Positions 36,526 to 37,294 of a DNA stretch of 37,294 bases are shown piece by piece. Origin of the DNA: Actinomycetes bacterium (lineage in GTDB: Bacteria; Actinomycetota; Actinomycetes; Actinomycetales; Dermatophilaceae); assembly GCA_021783215.1 (NCBI GenBank), contig JAJXUB010000011.1:1-37294 (forward strand), given 5' to 3'. How positions within the stretch are numbered: position 1 is the first letter of the stretch; the number at the start of each line of letters is the position of its first letter. A program made the translations under genes and the position numbers. The notes under the pieces were generated by a model. It had not been told where the DNA came from, ran no database searches, and worked only from the letters and a program-made list of their open reading frames with translations.

Positions 36526-36914
36526 GGGGTCCTCCGAGCCGAACGGGGCGTCGTGGCGGGCAGGTGGGTGACCTCGTCGCGGTGGTGGGGCGGGAGATCC
36601 GGCCCGGCATGCTCGGCGTTGAACACCGCGTCGCGGACCAGCCGAGCGACGTGCTCGTTCTCGACCCGGTAGAAGACTTGCACCCCCTCGCGGCGGGACC
36701 GGACCAGCCGCGCCATCCGCAGCTTCGCCAGGTGCTGGGAGACCGCCGGGATCGGCTTGCCCAGCCGGGCCGCCAGGTCCGAGACGGCAGCCTCGTCCTC
36801 CAGCAGCTCCCACAACAACCGCACCCGCGTCGCATCGGACAGCATCCGGAACACCTCCGCCGCGAGCTCGGCCTGCTCCAAGGGCAGACCAGCGTCGGAG
36901 TTATTTGCATTCAT
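36522..36914 (-). CDS. ArsR/SmtB-family metal-sensing repressor
   Basis: A 130-aa winged-helix regulator. The HTH is in VSDLAARLGKPIPAVSQHLAKLRMARLV (about residues 44-72), followed by the beta wing RSRREGVQVFYRVE. The last helix NEHVARLVRDAVFNAEHAG carries His and Asp/Glu residues placed like the alpha-5 metal site of CzrA/SmtB-type sensors, and more His residues follow. The start is the ATG at 36914: the frame is open to 37052, but the family N-terminus and the promoter both favour the shorter form. It probably represses its own operon with the CDF pump until zinc or a related metal binds. Confidence 0.92.
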   Translation of the reverse strand: MNANNSDAGLPLEQAELAAEVFRMLSDATRVRLLWELLEDEAAVSDLAARLGKPIPAVSQHLAKLRMARLVRSRREGVQVFYRVENEHVARLVRDAVFNAEHAGPDLPPHHRDEVTHLPATTPRSARRTP

Positions 36915-36926
36915 GCGCAAATAGTA
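36900..36926 (-). promoter_or_regulatory. Operator and leaderless promoter of the arsR-CDF operon
   Basis: A TACTAT -10 box (36926-36921) ends 6 bases before the arsR ATG, so the mRNA should start at the start codon. Overlapping both is the inverted repeat TATTTGC-N8-GCAAATA (36901-36922), which resembles ArsR/SmtB operators. A repressor bound there would cover the -10 and the start site. It is a rare AT-rich patch in this window. Confidence 0.65.
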
Positions 36927-37144
36927 CCCCGGACACACCCGCCGCCGGCGGCCCAAGGTGTCGGTATCCGCGGACGTCGACTGTGCCGCGGGGTCGCCAC
37001 CCTCCCGCCGACGATCGACCTGTGTCGGCAGCGGGTGGCTGAGGACCGCCACCGGCTCCGATGCCGGCGGCCGAATCGCGCGGCCTCCCCGGTGCTTCGA
37101 GTGGCTATCGCCGCGGTGGCGACCCCTTGGGGCCGCACCCGCGC
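36927..37144. other. Intergenic region without a recognisable gene
   Basis: About 220 bases between the arsR promoter and the stop of the partial gene at the right edge. Short frames cross it on both strands but none resembles a protein. I see no tRNA, repeat or convincing terminator. Confidence 0.5.
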
Positions 37145-37294
37145 TCAGGAGCCGCTGAGGCCGCCCAGGTCGTAGACCTTGAACAGCACGGCAGCATCGA
37201 CGCCGAGCGCGGCGCCACCCTGCCGAAGGATCTCCGGGATGAACACCTCGGGGTCCGGGTGACCGGTGACGTGGGCGAGGTAAGCCGCATGGGA
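37145..37294 (-). CDS. Partial CDS of unknown function (3' end only)
   Basis: The minus-strand frame entering from the right edge stays open for 49 codons and ends in TGA at 37147-37145. It has strong G/C at third positions, as in real genes here. The peptide includes HPDPEVFIPEILRQGGAALG and ends YDLGGLSGS. I do not recognise the family, and no start is in the window. An ORF in another frame of the same stretch is a shadow. Confidence 0.5.
   Translation of the reverse strand, partial: SHAAYLAHVTGHPDPEVFIPEILRQGGAALGVDAAVLFKVYDLGGLSGS

Overview
The window is about 37 kb of very GC-rich chromosome from an actinobacterium, probably a Micrococcales member close to Intrasporangiaceae. The grounds are strong G/C at third codon positions, ATGA/GTGA start-stop overlaps, a mycothiol-dependent enzyme, a tuberculostearate-type lipid gene pair, an actinobacterial KorAB pair and many start codons that look leaderless. 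The family placement is inference.

Layout. 1-3.8 kb: tRNA-Tyr(GTA) on the minus strand, then yajQ, a FUSC-family membrane protein and an SDR oxidoreductase on the plus strand. 3.8-9.1 kb (minus): a CFA-like methyltransferase and an FAD oxidoreductase (tmsB/tmsA-like, 10-methyl fatty acids), and pepN. 9.1-20.8 kb (minus): a respiratory block read as small membrane protein, cytochrome b, subunit IV-like protein, hairpin, nuoA-B-C-H-I-J-K-L-M-N, htpX. 21-25.8 kb (plus): a maleylpyruvate isomerase-family protein, korA-korB, and a RarD/EamA permease overlapping korB. 25.8-27.9 kb: an M3 oligopeptidase. 28-33.8 kb (plus): a MacAB-like export operon of adaptor, ATPase, permease, Cys-rich lipoprotein and a second adaptor. 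33.9-35.2 kb: a DUF4921-type HIT/GalT-like protein. 35.4-36.9 kb (minus): an ArsR regulator and a CDF metal efflux pump. The right edge cuts the 3' end of an unrecognised gene.

How it works together. The most notable unit is the respiratory block. The complex I genes keep the whole membrane arm (H, J, K, L, M, N, A) and the Fe-S relay subunits B and I plus C. They lack nuoE, nuoF, nuoG and also nuoD, whose product forms half of the quinone site. Directly upstream is a split diheme cytochrome b whose Qo motif is altered. Divergently placed is KorAB, which makes reduced ferredoxin from a 2-oxoacid. This suggests a ferredoxin-fed, proton-pumping variant that either borrows NuoD from elsewhere or uses the cytochrome b module instead.

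A second signal is a 7-mer, GGCATAC, found about 28 times on both strands (20 on plus, 8 on minus). It occurs in several reading frames, where it forces rare codons, and between genes. By hand it is several-fold above composition-based expectation and behaves like a DNA-level repeated motif.
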